Part shown: positions 8,122-18,400 of the stretch, in pieces | How positions within the stretch are numbered: the stretch's first letter is position 1 | How the letters are laid out: the number at the start of each line of letters is the position of its first letter | The notes under the pieces: generated by a model | Told to the model about the DNA's origin: nothing | Databases searched by the model: none | What the model saw: the letters and a program-made list of their open reading frames with translations, nothing else | DNA from: Ralstonia pickettii | Lineage (GTDB): Bacteria; Pseudomonadota; Gammaproteobacteria; Burkholderiales; Burkholderiaceae | Direction of reading: 5' to 3' | NCBI RefSeq assembly: GCF_001699815.1 | Contig: NZ_MCGB01000069.1 | Span: 30,159 to 94,158 of the forward strand | DNA length: 64,000 bases | Position numbers and translations under genes: made by a program

Positions 8122-8781
8122 TTAGCGCAGGCCGGCAATGTAGTCGGCCACCGCCTTGATCTGCTGGGCCGTCATGCGACCGGCCAGGTCGTGCATCTGT
8201 ACGCTGTTCTTGCGGGTGCCGCTCTGGAAGGCAACCAGTTGAGCTTCAGTGTATTCAGAGAACTGACCCGCGATACGCGGATACTGCGCCGGGATGCCAG
8301 CACCCGTCGGGCCGTGACAGCCCGCGCACGCTGCGATACCGCGCTTGGCGTCCCCGCCACGATACAGCTTCTGGCCCAGTTCGATCGTGTCCTTGCTCTT
8401 GGCCGAACCCGGCTTCCAAGCCGGCTGCTTGCCCAGGTAGGCGCCGATGTCCTTCATGTCCTGATCCGACAGCGCACTGGCGTACAGCGACATGACCGGG
8501 TTGTTGCGATCAGTCTTTGCCTTGAAATCCTTCAGCTGCTTTTCGACGTATTCGGCGTGCTGGCCGGCCAGCTTCGGGTTGACGTTCATGGCGCTGTTGC
8601 CGCCTGCGCCGTGACAACTGGTACACGCGGGCACGCCATTGGCCGGCACACCGTTGTTGAAGATCGTTTCGCCGCGCGCGGCGTCGGCCTTGGCGACTTT
8701 TTGCTCTTCGGCATGGGCCATGGAGAAGACCGATGCCAGGGACAGCGCTGCGACAGCAAAAACGTTCGCTATGCGGTTCAT
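8122..8781 (-). CDS. Dihaem cytochrome c4
   Basis: 219-aa exported electron carrier, likely delivering electrons to terminal oxidases in the periplasm. A cleavable signal peptide (residues 1-24, ending SMAHA) precedes two homologous class I cytochrome c domains. The haem sites are CTSCH (about residues 53-57) and CAGCH (about 150-154), with distal Met ligands in NPVMSLYA and NSVQMHDL. The ATG at 8781 has AAGGTG six nucleotides upstream; the longer ORF to 9039 has no signal and is rejected. Neighbours resB/ccsB supply haem attachment. engB is divergent, sharing a 256-bp intergenic region. Confidence 0.94.
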   Translation of the reverse strand: MNRIANVFAVAALSLASVFSMAHAEEQKVAKADAARGETIFNNGVPANGVPACTSCHGAGGNSAMNVNPKLAGQHAEYVEKQLKDFKAKTDRNNPVMSLYASALSDQDMKDIGAYLGKQPAWKPGSAKSKDTIELGQKLYRGGDAKRGIAACAGCHGPTGAGIPAQYPRIAGQFSEYTEAQLVAFQSGTRKNSVQMHDLAGRMTAQQIKAVADYIAGLR

Positions 8782-8952
8782 TCGCACACCTTGTTTAGAT
8801 TGTTTTCGAATGCTGCGTGCGCCGCCCAACGCGGGACCCTGCGGCGCCGGGCATCCCCTTCTCCTCGAGCCAGACCAGCGCATGAAAACGGACCGGCCCG
8901 GGCCTCGGGGCGGTCCTGCGACGGATCTGGTGGGGACGTCCGTAAACCGGCG

Positions 8953-8964
8953 TATTGTACAATA
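8953..8964. promoter_or_regulatory. 12-bp perfect palindrome in the divergent cytochrome c4/engB region
   Basis: TATTGTACAATA is its own reverse complement and lies 172 bp from the cytochrome start and 74 bp from engB. It could be overlapping -10 elements of divergent promoters (TACAAT on both strands) or an operator. No convincing -35 element at standard spacing was found. Confidence 0.4.
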
Positions 8965-9001
8965 ACACCTCTGCAATGCGACCTCGCGGCGCAGCAACCA
9001 C

Positions 9002-9016
9002 GCAGTTCTGAACTGC
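9002..9016. other. Inverted repeat just upstream of engB
   Basis: GCAGTTC and GAACTGC arms around a single T form a 15-bp near-perfect palindrome, ending 22 nt before the engB start codon. The spacer is too short for an RNA hairpin, so a protein-binding site is the more natural reading. Function unknown. Confidence 0.35.
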
Positions 9017-9037
9017 AGTTTACAGGTACTGCCGCGC

Positions 9038-9739
9038 ATGTCGCTCCTGCATCAAGCCCGTTTCTTCATCACCGTCAATCATCTGCGTGATTTACCGGCG
9101 ACCGCCGTGCCGGAAGTCGCGTTTGCGGGCCGCTCCAACGCAGGCAAGTCCACTGCGATCAACATCCTGTGCAATCAGAAGCGGCTGGCTTTCTCCAGTA
9201 AGACGCCCGGCCGGACGCAGCACATCAACTATTTCTCGGTGATGCCCGCCAAGGCGGAAGACCCGCTCGGCTTCTTGGTCGACCTGCCCGGTTACGGCTA
9301 TGCCGAAGCGCCTGGCGAGACCAAGTCGCACTGGGTCCATCTGCTGGGCGACTACGTCAAGGCGCGCCAGCAACTCGCCGGCCTGGTCATCATGATGGAT
9401 GCGCGTCGTCCATTCACCGACCTCGATTGTCAGATGGTCGAGTGGTTCCTGCCGACGGGCAAGCCGATCCACGTGCTGCTCACGAAGGCGGACAAGCTGA
9501 CCAACAACGACGCCTCGCGCGCGCTCATGGCGGCACGCAAGGTGCTGGCCGACTACCGCGCGCAGATCGACGGCGATGTATCGCTGACGGTGCAGTTGTT
9601 CTCCAGCCTGAAACGTCGCGGCATCGAAGAGGCGCAGCGAATTGTCGCAGGTTGGCTGTGCCTGCCCGAGGCGCTGGAAGCGGAGCCGCAAGCCGAGCCG
9701 GCAAAAAAAACCCCGTCGCCAAACGCGCAACGGGGGTAA
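9038..9739 (+). CDS. engB: Ribosome biogenesis GTPase EngB (YsxC/YihA)
   Basis: Essential TrmE-Era class GTPase needed for assembly of the 50S subunit. The 233-aa product shows G1 GRSNAGKST (about residues 31-39), the G2 Thr in KTPGRTQ, G3 DLPG, G4 TKAD and G5 near SSLK. The C-terminal tail ([20 protein letters not shown]) is low complexity and contains a reverse-facing terminator in its DNA. The cytochrome c4 gene is divergent; hemB follows on the same strand. No strong Shine-Dalgarno is visible before the ATG. Confidence 0.96.
   Translation: MSLLHQARFFITVNHLRDLPATAVPEVAFAGRSNAGKSTAINILCNQKRLAFSSKTPGRTQHINYFSVMPAKAEDPLGFLVDLPGYGYAEAPGETKSHWVHLLGDYVKARQQLAGLVIMMDARRPFTDLDCQMVEWFLPTGKPIHVLLTKADKLTNNDASRALMAARKVLADYRAQIDGDVSLTVQLFSSLKRRGIEEAQRIVAGWLCLPEALEAEPQAEPAKKTPSPNAQRG
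9703..9735 (-). terminator. Minus-strand terminator inside the engB 3' end
   Basis: A 6-bp stem (9711-9716 with 9730-9735) is followed by eight U when read from the minus strand (A-run 9703-9710). On the plus strand the hairpin has no U-tail. There is no minus-strand gene immediately upstream of it, so it may stop antisense transcription entering engB from the hemB side. Confidence 0.6.
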
Positions 9740-10885
<1,146 letters not shown>

Positions 10886-12703
10886 TCAGGCCGTCGGCTT
10901 GGCTGCCTGCGTCGTGCCGATCGTGCGACGCAGGCTTTCCAGAAACGTGTCGGCGCGCTCATAGCCGACCACACGAGCTTTCAGTTCGCGACCCTGCGCA
11001 TCGAAGAAGATCGTGCCGGGCGGGCCGAACAAGCCGAAGCGCTTGAGCAGTACTTGGTCATCCGCACTGTTGGCAGTCACGTCAGCCTGCAGCAGCACCA
11101 CATCGGCAAGCGCCTTGCGCACCCGCGTATCGGTAAAGGTCAGGCGCTCCATTTCCTTGCAGCTCACACACCAGTCGGCGTAGAAATCGAGCATCACCGC
11201 ACGGCCCGACGCGCTCGCGTTGCGCACTTCGGCATCGAGTTCAGCGATGCTCTTCACCCGCTTGAATGTCACCCCGTGTGCCTCAGCTTGCGCGGATGCG
11301 CCCGCCGATGCGCGAATCAGTCCGGACAGCGGCTGTAGCGGATCGCGACCGCCGGCGGCGACTCCGACCAGTTGCGCTGCGCCAGCCAGCGCGAGCACCA
11401 CACCCGCGACCTTGCCCAAGCGCTGCACGTTGCCGGCGCCGTCGGGCAACGAATCGAATGTCCGCAGAAACACGGCCGCACCGATCAGCAAGCCACCCCA
11501 CGCAATCATCACTGCCCACGCCGGCAACACCGGCTGCACGATCCACAGCGCCACAGCCAGCAGGATGAAACCGAACACCGCCTTGGTGACGATCAACCAA
11601 TGGCCCGCGCGCGGCAGCAGGTTGCCCGCGCCTACACCCACGAGCACGAGCGGTACCCCCATGCCGATCGACATCGCAAACAACGCCATACCGCCGATCG
11701 CGGCGTTGCCGGTCTGCGCGATATAGGCCAGCGCGCCCGCCAACGCCGGCGTCACACACGGCGACACTATCAACGCCGAAAGCGCGCCCATCACGACCGC
11801 GCCAACAATCTCGCCGCCGCCATGCTTGCTGGAGGCTTTTGTCAGGTGATCGCGCCAAGCTGCCGGCAACTGCAGTTCATACAGCCCGAACATCGACAGC
11901 GACAGCGCTACCATCAATACGGCAAACGCGCCCAGCACCCAGGCGTTCTGCAGCGCGGCTTGCAGGCCCTGCCCGGCTAAGCCGGCTGCCACCCCTACGG
12001 CGGTATAGACGAAGGCCATCCCGAGCACGTAGGCCACCGACACGATCGCTGCGCGCGAACGCGTCGCGTGCTCGCCGACCACGATCGCCGACAGGATCGG
12101 CAGCATCGGGAGCACACACGGCGTGAAGGTAAGCAACAGACCGAGCCCAAAGAACAACGCCGCAATCGCGCCAAGGTTGCCGCTACCCAGCGTGCTGGCG
12201 ATGCGGCCGAGTGCGTCGCCACCGCCGGCGGAAGGCGCCGCCGGGGAAGCCGCTGCGGGTTCCACATGGAACCGGCTCTTCATCGGCGGATAACACAGGC
12301 CTTGATCCGCGCACCCCTGCGACGTGACGATCAGCGTGAATGGCGCCGTCGCGTTCCGCGCCTTCACATGGAATGCGATTTCATGGCGATAGGTTTCGAC
12401 ATCCTTGTTGAACGTCTCGTCGAATTTGACCTTGCCTGCCGGCATGTCGAGGAGTGCGAGTGCGACAGCTGCCGGATCCGCCGCCACCGCGAAGCGCTCA
12501 CGGTACATGTAGTAGCCATCAGCAATCGCGAACTTGACTTCGACGGTCTGGCCGTCGACCTGCGTGGCGGAGAAGCGGAACGCCTGCTCGGGTGGCAGGA
12601 AATCGTCAGCAGCATGTGCAGGCATGCACAGCGTCGCCACCGCGACCAGCAGCATCGCCAACTGCATCACACGCCGCACGGACACGAACGAAGAGAAGGT
12701 CAT
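10886..12703 (-). CDS. dsbD: Thiol:disulfide interchange protein DsbD
   Basis: Moves electrons from cytosolic thioredoxin across the inner membrane to periplasmic DsbC/DsbE-type partners, keeping apocytochrome cysteines reduced for haem attachment. 605 aa: signal peptide (to about residue 32, PAHA), N-terminal immunoglobulin-like domain with Cys pair CADQGLC, eight-span central domain with Cys in FTPCVLPMLP and VSPCVTPAL, and C-terminal thioredoxin domain with YADWCVSCKEME. The ATG at 12703 was chosen over a TTG at 12718. cutA lies 18 bp upstream, the usual cutA-dsbD pairing. Its stop codon abuts that of hemB. Confidence 0.96.
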   Translation of the reverse strand: MTFSSFVSVRRVMQLAMLLVAVATLCMPAHAADDFLPPEQAFRFSATQVDGQTVEVKFAIADGYYMYRERFAVAADPAAVALALLDMPAGKVKFDETFNKDVETYRHEIAFHVKARNATAPFTLIVTSQGCADQGLCYPPMKSRFHVEPAAASPAAPSAGGGDALGRIASTLGSGNLGAIAALFFGLGLLLTFTPCVLPMLPILSAIVVGEHATRSRAAIVSVAYVLGMAFVYTAVGVAAGLAGQGLQAALQNAWVLGAFAVLMVALSLSMFGLYELQLPAAWRDHLTKASSKHGGGEIVGAVVMGALSALIVSPCVTPALAGALAYIAQTGNAAIGGMALFAMSIGMGVPLVLVGVGAGNLLPRAGHWLIVTKAVFGFILLAVALWIVQPVLPAWAVMIAWGGLLIGAAVFLRTFDSLPDGAGNVQRLGKVAGVVLALAGAAQLVGVAAGGRDPLQPLSGLIRASAGASAQAEAHGVTFKRVKSIAELDAEVRNASASGRAVMLDFYADWCVSCKEMERLTFTDTRVRKALADVVLLQADVTANSADDQVLLKRFGLFGPPGTIFFDAQGRELKARVVGYERADTFLESLRRTIGTTQAAKPTA

Positions 12704-12721
12704 ATCAACGCCAAACAAACA

Positions 12722-13060
12722 TCAATTGGAAGACATGCGCGTTTCGTCGGCCACCCACGCAAGATACGCCGGCAACCCCGCAGCCACCGGCACAGCGATG
12801 ATCTCGGGAACCTCGTACGGGTGCGCCTTCCGTAGCGCGACTTCCAACGCAGGGTAGGCTGCGCCCGTGGTCTTGATCAGCAGCGGGATCTCGGTGGCGT
12901 GCTCGATCGCGCCGTTCCACCAATACGTCGACGCGCAAGCCGGCAAGCGATTGACGCACGCCGCTGCGCGAGATTCCAGCACGGCCGTCGTCACGCGATC
13001 CGCGCTATCGGCGTCGGGTAGATTGGTCAGCACCAGCAGCACTTCGGTTCCTGCAGACAT
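12722..13060 (-). CDS. cutA: Divalent cation tolerance protein CutA
   Basis: 112-aa trimeric, ferredoxin-like protein of the CutA1 family; a role in copper tolerance has been proposed but the exact function is unsettled. Family landmarks are LVLTNLPDADSA near the N terminus, AACVNRLP, STYWWNGAIE, LLIKT and the C-terminal HPYEVPEIIAVPV. The ATG at 13060 is preceded by GGAG. dsbD follows after 18 bp and is probably cotranscribed. Only about 50 bp separate cutA from the rplQ terminator, leaving little room for an own promoter, so expression may depend on terminator read-through. Confidence 0.95.
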   Translation of the reverse strand: MSAGTEVLLVLTNLPDADSADRVTTAVLESRAAACVNRLPACASTYWWNGAIEHATEIPLLIKTTGAAYPALEVALRKAHPYEVPEIIAVPVAAGLPAYLAWVADETRMSSN

Positions 13061-13106
13061 AGATACTCCAGAAGCGCACGCCGATGGCAGACCACCGAAG
13101 CAGGCA

Positions 13107-13135
13107 ACAAAAAAGCCAGGGTACGATCCTGGCTT
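13107..13135 (-). terminator. Intrinsic terminator after rplQ
   Basis: An 8-bp stem (13113-13120 with 13128-13135) and 7-nt loop are followed on the minus strand by a run of U (A-run at 13108-13114 on the plus strand). It lies about 80 nt after the rplQ stop and closes the ribosomal protein super-cluster. Confidence 0.88.
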
Positions 13136-13215
13136 CATTGTAATGCGCGCGGCTGCACGCATTCTGGGGCTTGGCCAGCGCGACGCCATGTCGCACCGGC
13201 AAACCTGAGCTGACC

Positions 13216-13614
13216 TTACTCGGCAGCGCCGTCGACTTCCACAGCCTCGGCAACTTCCGGACGGTCGAGCAGCTCCACCAGCGCCATCGGCGCATTGTCG
13301 CCCTGGCGGAAGCCGAACTTCAGGATGCGGGTGTAGCCGCCCGGACGGGTCGCGAAACGCGGACCCAGTTCGTTGAACAGCTTGGTAACCATGTCGCGGT
13401 CGCGCAGACGGGCGAATGCCAGACGGCGGTTGGCGACGGTGTCCTTCTTGGCCAGCGTGATCAGAGGCTCGACAACCTTGCGCAGTTCCTTGGCCTTCGG
13501 CACGGTGGTCTTGATCAGCTCGTGCTGCAGCAGCGAGTTGGACATGTTGCGCAGCATCGCGAGACGGTGCGACGAAGTGCGGTTCAGTTTCCGCAAACCA
13601 TGACGGTGACGCAT
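13216..13614 (-). CDS. rplQ: 50S ribosomal protein L17
   Basis: 132-aa large-subunit protein. The N terminus [17 protein letters not shown] and the [18 protein letters not shown] segment are diagnostic; the C terminus is acidic ([10 protein letters not shown]). Last gene of the rpsD-rpoA-rplQ unit, 154 bp behind rpoA. That gap contains G/C-rich sequence including GGCGGGAAAACCGGCC but no gene. Confidence 0.98.
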   Translation of the reverse strand: MRHRHGLRKLNRTSSHRLAMLRNMSNSLLQHELIKTTVPKAKELRKVVEPLITLAKKDTVANRRLAFARLRDRDMVTKLFNELGPRFATRPGGYTRILKFGFRQGDNAPMALVELLDRPEVAEAVEVDGAAE

Positions 13615-13768
13615 GATGATTCCTTCTTAAGAGTGTTTGACCAGCTCTTCTATCGCCGCCGCTCGTATAACGCTGCGTGGCGCGGGCCGGTAGTCTTACC
13701 AATAAGCCACCCAAACGGCGATGGCGGGAAAACCGGCCGATGCTCGCGCACCGGCCGACAATTGCAAC

Positions 13769-14749
13769 TTACTTCTCGAGACCTGCCGGCGGCCAGTTCT
13801 CGAGCTTCATGCCGAGCGTCAGGCCACGCGATGCGAGGACTTCCTTGATCTCGTTGAGCGACTTGCGCCCCAGGTTCGGGGTCTTGAGCAGTTCGTTCTC
13901 GGTGCGCTGGATGAGGTCGCCGATGTAATAGATGTTTTCAGCCTTCAGGCAGTTGGCCGAACGCACCGTCAGTTCCAAGTCGTCGACCGGGCGCAGCAGG
14001 ATCGGATCGATCTGCGGCGCGCGGGCGGCGGCGGCCTCAGCGGCGCTTTCGGTACCTTCCAGGGCAGCGAACACCGACAGCTGATCAACCAGGATGCGAG
14101 CCGACTGGCGGATCGCTTCTTCCGGCGAGATCACGCCGTTGGTCTCGATGTTCATCACCAGCTTGTCGAGATCGGTACGCTGCTCCACACGCGCAGACTC
14201 AACCGCGTACGACACACGGCGCACCGGTGCGAACGAGGCGTCCAGCACGATGCGGCCGATGACCTTGCTGGACTCATCGCCGAACTTGCGCACATTGCCC
14301 GGCACATAGCCGCGGCCTTGCTCGACCTTCAACTGCAGATCCAGCTTGCCACCAGCCGACAGGTTGGCGATCACGTGGCCCGGATTGATGATCTCGACGT
14401 CGTGCGGAAGCTCGATATCAGCGGCGGTGACCACACCTTCGCCTTCCTTGCGCAGCGACACCGTCACTTCATCACGGTTGTGCAGCTTGAACACCACACC
14501 CTTCAGGTTCAGCAGCAGGTTGACAACGTCTTCCTGCACGCCATCGATGGTGGAATATTCGTGGACGACCCCAGCGATCGTGACTTCGGTCGGGGCATAG
14601 CCGACCATCGACGACAGCAGCACGCGGCGCAGCGCGTTACCGAGCGTGTGGCCGTAGCCGCGCTCGAACGGTTCCATGACGACCTTCGCGTGATGATCGC
14701 CAAGCGGCTCAACCGCAATAATTTTGGGCTTCAGGAGTGCTGTTTGCAT
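13769..14749 (-). CDS. rpoA: RNA polymerase alpha subunit
   Basis: 326-aa subunit that dimerises to start RNA polymerase assembly. The N-terminal domain carries the conserved [15 protein letters not shown] dimerisation block near residues 34-48. The C-terminal domain (about 240-315) contains [29 protein letters not shown], the helix-hairpin-helix that contacts UP elements and activators. It is preceded by an unusual 239-bp gap with an 11-bp hairpin, while most genes of the cluster are 2-30 bp apart, so its output may be set separately from that of rpsD. Confidence 0.98.
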
Positions 14750-14846
14750 TAGGTTGTCCTATTTCAATACCCTCGGCTCGTTACACCGATAAGGCTGACG
14801 GATTGGACTGGAAAGGTTCCATCGCGAACGTTGCGACGGAAGACGC

Positions 14847-14873
14847 ACGTGCCGCAATCGATTTGCGGCACGT
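14847..14873. other. 11-bp perfect hairpin between rpsD and rpoA
   Basis: Arms 14847-14857 and 14863-14873 are exact reverse complements with a 5-nt loop. No U-tract follows on the minus strand, so it is more likely an mRNA processing, stability or regulatory hairpin than a terminator. It sits in the middle of the 239-bp rpsD-rpoA gap. Confidence 0.7.
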
Positions 14874-14988
14874 AACAATTCGGATTGGATCGACACCGAA
14901 GTGCTGCTGGCGCACGAACACAATGTCGTTGACGATGAGCGTCCCCAAAAAGGCACACGAGCCCGCACCTGCGGTACGGGCGTCGTCA

Positions 14989-15612
14989 TTAACGCGAATA
15001 CAGTTCGACGATCAGGCTTTCGTTGATGTCGCCGGCGATATCTGCGCGATCCGGGGCTTGCTTGAAGGTGCCTTCCATCTTCTTGGCATCCACGGCAACC
15101 CAGATCGGGAAGCCGGACTGCTCAGCCAGCGTCAGCGACTCGGCAATACGCACTTGCTTCTTCGACTTTTCGCGGATGGCAATGACGTCGCCCGACTTGA
15201 CCTGAGCCGACGGCACGTTCAGCGCTTGACCATTCACCAGGATCGCCTTGTGCGACACCAGCTGACGCGCTTCCGCGCGGGTCGAGCCGAAGCCCATACG
15301 ATAGACGACGTTGTCCAGGCGCGATTCCAGCAGTTGCAGCAAGGTTTCACCCGTGTTGCCCTTACGGCGATCGGCTTCAGCGAAGTAGCGGCGGAATTGA
15401 CGCTCCAGCACACCGTAGATGCGCTTGACCTTCTGCTTTTCACGCAGCTGGTTGCCGTAGTCGGACGTTCGGGCGCCGGAAGTGCGGCCGTGCTGACCAG
15501 GCTTGCTGTCCAGCTTGCATTTGTCGGCGAGCGAGCGGCGTGCGCTCTTGAGGAAAAGGTCAGTACCTTCGCGGCGAGACAGTTTCGCCTTGGGGCCGGT
15601 ATAGCGTGCCAC
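14989..15612 (-). CDS. rpsD: 30S ribosomal protein S4
   Basis: 207-aa primary 16S rRNA binder and, in enterobacteria, translational repressor of its operon. [16 protein letters not shown] is the typical N terminus without zinc cysteines (C- type). The S4 RNA-binding domain lies at about residues 97-160 ([21 protein letters not shown]). It is flanked by unusually long gaps: 203 bp upstream, with a likely extended -10 promoter and a leader hairpin, and 239 bp downstream. Confidence 0.98.
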   Translation of the reverse strand: MARYTGPKAKLSRREGTDLFLKSARRSLADKCKLDSKPGQHGRTSGARTSDYGNQLREKQKVKRIYGVLERQFRRYFAEADRRKGNTGETLLQLLESRLDNVVYRMGFGSTRAEARQLVSHKAILVNGQALNVPSAQVKSGDVIAIREKSKKQVRIAESLTLAEQSGFPIWVAVDAKKMEGTFKQAPDRADIAGDINESLIVELYSR

Positions 15613-15721
15613 GTTGCGTTCCTTCGTTATCAGTCATCCGTGGCACACGGCCTCGGATGGTCCGCCTGCTCAGCCCTAACAACAGGACCGCAGCGAACAG
15701 TGGGCTTATGAAAAGACGAAA

Positions 15722-15758
15722 CCCGCCTTCCGGAAAACCCGGAAGACAGGCAGGCGGG
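15722..15758 (-). promoter_or_regulatory. Leader hairpin of rpsD with U-rich 3' side
   Basis: Read on the minus strand, the 7-bp stem formed by 15739-15745 and 15727-15733 encloses GTTTT. An alternative outer pairing joins 15722-15726 and 15754-15758. A U-rich stretch (TTTCGTCTTTT) follows. It begins almost at the predicted transcription start. The core CCGGGTTTTCCGG recurs in the rpoB leader at 57789-57801. It could be an attenuator or the terminator of the upstream rpsM-rpsK transcript. Confidence 0.5.
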
Positions 15759-15760
15759 CA

Positions 15761-15769
15761 AGTATAGCA
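15761..15769 (-). promoter_or_regulatory. Extended -10 promoter candidate for rpsD-rpoA-rplQ
   Basis: The minus strand reads TGCTATACT, a TGn extended -10 followed by a 5-of-6 match to TATAAT, inside the 203-bp rpsK-rpsD gap. No good -35 is present at 16-18 nt, which extended -10 promoters can tolerate. The leader would be about 140 nt. Confidence 0.5.
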
Positions 15770-15815
15770 CCCGCAGACCGCCCCCGCCAGCAACTGGCGA
15801 GGGCGGCCGAATCAC

Positions 15816-16217
15816 TTAGATACGACGACGCTTCGGCGGACGGCAGCCGTTGTGGGGCACCGGCGTCACGTCTTCGATCAACTGGATCTTGATACCCAGG
15901 TTGTTCAGTGCGCGTACGGCCGATTCACGACCCGGGCCCGGGCCCTTGATGCGCACTTCCAGGTTCTTGATGCCTTGGTCCTGCGCCACGCGGCCAGCGC
16001 TCTCAGCGGCCACCTGGGCCGCGAACGGCGTCGACTTACGCGAGCCCTTGAAGCCTTGGCCACCCGACGTCGCCCACGACAGAGCATTGCCCTGACGGTC
16101 GGTGATCGTGATGATTGTGTTGTTGAACGACGCGTGAACGTGCGCGATGCCGTCGGCGACGTTCTTGCGAACCTTCTTGCGCGCGCGCTGGGCGGCGGTA
16201 TTCGCTGCTTTTGCCAT
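15816..16217 (-). CDS. rpsK: 30S ribosomal protein S11
   Basis: 133-aa platform protein of the small subunit that contacts the mRNA exit region. [22 protein letters not shown] and the basic C terminus [15 protein letters not shown] are diagnostic. It follows rpsM by 24 bp and is the last gene before the 203-bp gap in front of rpsD. Confidence 0.98.
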   Translation of the reverse strand: MAKAANTAAQRARKKVRKNVADGIAHVHASFNNTIITITDRQGNALSWATSGGQGFKGSRKSTPFAAQVAAESAGRVAQDQGIKNLEVRIKGPGPGRESAVRALNNLGIKIQLIEDVTPVPHNGCRPPKRRRI

Positions 16218-16241
16218 AGTTCCTATCCTTTACCCGACGGA

Positions 16242-16607
16242 TTACTTCTTGAGCGCGACGCCGGCCTTACGCGGACCCTTACGGGTACGGGCATTGGTGC
16301 GGGTACGCTGACCACGCATCGGCAGGCCCTTGCGATGGCGCACGCCACGGTAGCAGCCCAAATCCATCAGGCGCTTGATGTTCATCGTCGTTTCACGGCG
16401 CAGATCGCCTTCGACGAGGAACTTCTCGATTTCCTTACGCAGCGCGTCCTGGTCCGGATCCGTCAGGTCCTTGACCTTCTTGTCGGTCGGGATGCCAGTA
16501 GCCTCGCAAATCTTCTGAGCGCGCGAGCGGCCAATACCGTAGATCGCCGTCAGGCCAATCACGGTATGTTTGTGGTTGGGGATGTTGACCCCTGCGATAC
16601 GTGCCAT
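16242..16607 (-). CDS. rpsM: 30S ribosomal protein S13
   Basis: 121-aa head protein of the small subunit that contacts the P-site tRNA and the L5/L25 intersubunit bridge. [26 protein letters not shown] opens the protein, and the helix-turn-helix block is followed by a basic tail ([19 protein letters not shown]). It is 21 bp behind rpmJ; this leaves no room for a long autoregulatory leader like the one in front of rpsM in E. coli. Confidence 0.98.
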
Positions 16608-16628
16608 TCGTCAATCCTCTTTGCGAAA

Positions 16629-16745
16629 TTAGCCTTGGCGCTGCTTATGACGCGGGTCCGACGAGCAGATCACACGCACCACGCCCTTGCGCTTGATGAT
16701 TTTGCAGTTGCGGCAAATGCGCTTAACAGAAGCCAGCACTTTCAT
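16629..16745 (-). CDS. rpmJ: 50S ribosomal protein L36
   Basis: A 38-aa protein translated directly from the sequence: [20 protein letters not shown], then [18 protein letters not shown]. It carries the zinc ribbon ligands Cys-x2-Cys, Cys and His of the zinc-containing form of L36. It lies between infA (30 bp upstream) and rpsM (21 bp downstream), the standard position. Confidence 0.96.
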   Translation of the reverse strand: MKVLASVKRICRNCKIIKRKGVVRVICSSDPRHKQRQG

Positions 16746-16775
16746 GATTTTCCTCTTCCTTCAATTCCAGTCCGC

Positions 16776-16994
16776 TCACTTCGCCCGGAATACGATGCGC
16801 GCGCGGGACAGATCATACGGGGTCAATTCGACCGTCACCTTGTCCCCGGGCAAGATGCGGATGTAATGCATACGCATCTTGCCGGAAATATGGCCTAACA
16901 CTACGTGGCCGTTCTCTAGCTTGACGCGAAACGTTGCGTTGGGGAGGTTTTCCAGCACCTCGCCTTGCATCTGGATCACGTCATCTTTAGCCAT
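16776..16994 (-). CDS. infA: Translation initiation factor IF-1
   Basis: 72-aa single OB-fold (S1-like) protein that occupies the ribosomal A site during initiation. [20 protein letters not shown] and [20 protein letters not shown] match the family along the whole length. It lies 26 bp after secY and 30 bp before rpmJ. Confidence 0.98.
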   Translation of the reverse strand: MAKDDVIQMQGEVLENLPNATFRVKLENGHVVLGHISGKMRMHYIRILPGDKVTVELTPYDLSRARIVFRAK

Positions 16995-17020
16995 GTCCTT
17001 TCAGGTTCGTGCGATCACTC

Positions 17021-18367
17021 CTAGCGGAGTGTCAGGTTTCCCTTGAAATTCGCCTTCTTCATCAAAGACTCGTACTGCTGAGACATCACGTAGGACTGCA
17101 CTTGCGCCATGAAGTCCATCGTGACAACCACGATGATCAACAGGGACGTCCCACCGAAGTAGAACGGCACATTCCAGCGCAGCACCAAGAACTCCGGCAA
17201 CAGACACACCAGCGTGATGTAGATCGCACCCGCCAGGGTCAGACGCACCAGAATCTTGTCGATATACCGCGTGGTTTGCTCGCCCGGACGGATGCCCGGA
17301 ATGAACGCCCCACTCTTCTTCAGGTTATCTGCCACTTCCCGGCTGTTATAAACCAGTGCGGTGTAGAAGAAACAGAAGAAGATGATCGCCGCCGCATACA
17401 GCAGGATGTAGACCGGCTGACCCGGCGACAGCGTTGCTGCCAAGTCCTTGACAACCCGTGCCACCGGATTCGTCGAGTTGCCAGCTGTAAACCAGCCCGC
17501 GATCGTGGCCGGGAACAGAATGATCGACGATGCAAAGATCGGCGGAATCACCCCGGCCATATTCAACTTCAGCGGCAGATGCGACGACTGTCCGCCATAA
17601 ATCTTGTTACCAACCTGCCGCTTGGCGTAATTGACGAGGATCTTGCGCTGGCCGCGTTCGATGAACACGACCACAAACGTCACCGCACCAATAATCGCCA
17701 CCACCAGGATCGCCGAGAAAATTCCCATCGAACCCGTACGCACCAGCTCGAACAGCCCGCCAATCGCGTTGGGAAGGCCTGCAGCAATCCCGCCAAAAAT
17801 GATGATCGAGATCCCGTTGCCCAGACCACGCTCGGTGATCTGCTCACCCAGCCACATCAGGAACATCGTGCCCGTCACCAGCGTGATCACCGCGGTGGCC
17901 CGGAACATCAGACCCGGATCCAGCACCAGACCGGGCTGCGCTTCCAGGGCTACTGCAATCCCTAGCGCCTGGAACGTCGCCAGGATGACCGTGCCGTAGC
18001 GCGTGTACTGCGTAATCTTGCGCTGGCCGGCCTGGCCTTCCTTCTTCAACGATTCCAGCTGCGGCAGCACGATCGTCAGCAGCTGCATGATGATCGACGC
18101 CGAGATGTACGGCATGATCCCCAACGCAAACACTGTGAAACGCGACAGCGCGCCGCCGGAGAACAGGTTAAACATCCCGAGGATGCCACCCGACTGCCGT
18201 TGGAAAAGCTGCGCCAGTTGATCCGGATCGATACCCGGCACAGGAATGTGCGCGCCGATCCGGTACACCAGCAATGCCAGCACCAGGAACACCAGCCGAC
18301 GGCGAAGATCGCCGTACTTGGCCGTGTTCTTGGCCTGGGCCATCACATTAGGTTTCGCCGTGGCCAA
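17021..18367 (-). CDS. secY: Preprotein translocase subunit SecY
   Basis: 448-aa channel subunit of the Sec translocon with ten predicted membrane spans. Visible family marks include [12 protein letters not shown] in the first periplasmic region, [13 protein letters not shown], the second-half loop [10 protein letters not shown] between spans 8 and 9, and a basic C terminus. Located after rplO (33 bp) as in most bacteria. Its partner gene secE is 43 kb away, upstream of nusG, in this window. Confidence 0.98.
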   Translation of the reverse strand: MATAKPNVMAQAKNTAKYGDLRRRLVFLVLALLVYRIGAHIPVPGIDPDQLAQLFQRQSGGILGMFNLFSGGALSRFTVFALGIMPYISASIIMQLLTIVLPQLESLKKEGQAGQRKITQYTRYGTVILATFQALGIAVALEAQPGLVLDPGLMFRATAVITLVTGTMFLMWLGEQITERGLGNGISIIIFGGIAAGLPNAIGGLFELVRTGSMGIFSAILVVAIIGAVTFVVVFIERGQRKILVNYAKRQVGNKIYGGQSSHLPLKLNMAGVIPPIFASSIILFPATIAGWFTAGNSTNPVARVVKDLAATLSPGQPVYILLYAAAIIFFCFFYTALVYNSREVADNLKKSGAFIPGIRPGEQTTRYIDKILVRLTLAGAIYITLVCLLPEFLVLRWNVPFYFGGTSLLIIVVVTMDFMAQVQSYVMSQQYESLMKKANFKGNLTLR

Positions 18368-18400
18368 ACGGATGCTCCGTCAGTGTGAAACAGCAGGCTA

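Noticed and set aside
12722..13714. 330-aa ORF spanning cutA and part of the rplQ region as one protein
   Set aside because: Only the last 112 residues resemble a protein family (CutA). The upstream part crosses the rplQ terminator and rplQ itself in another frame.
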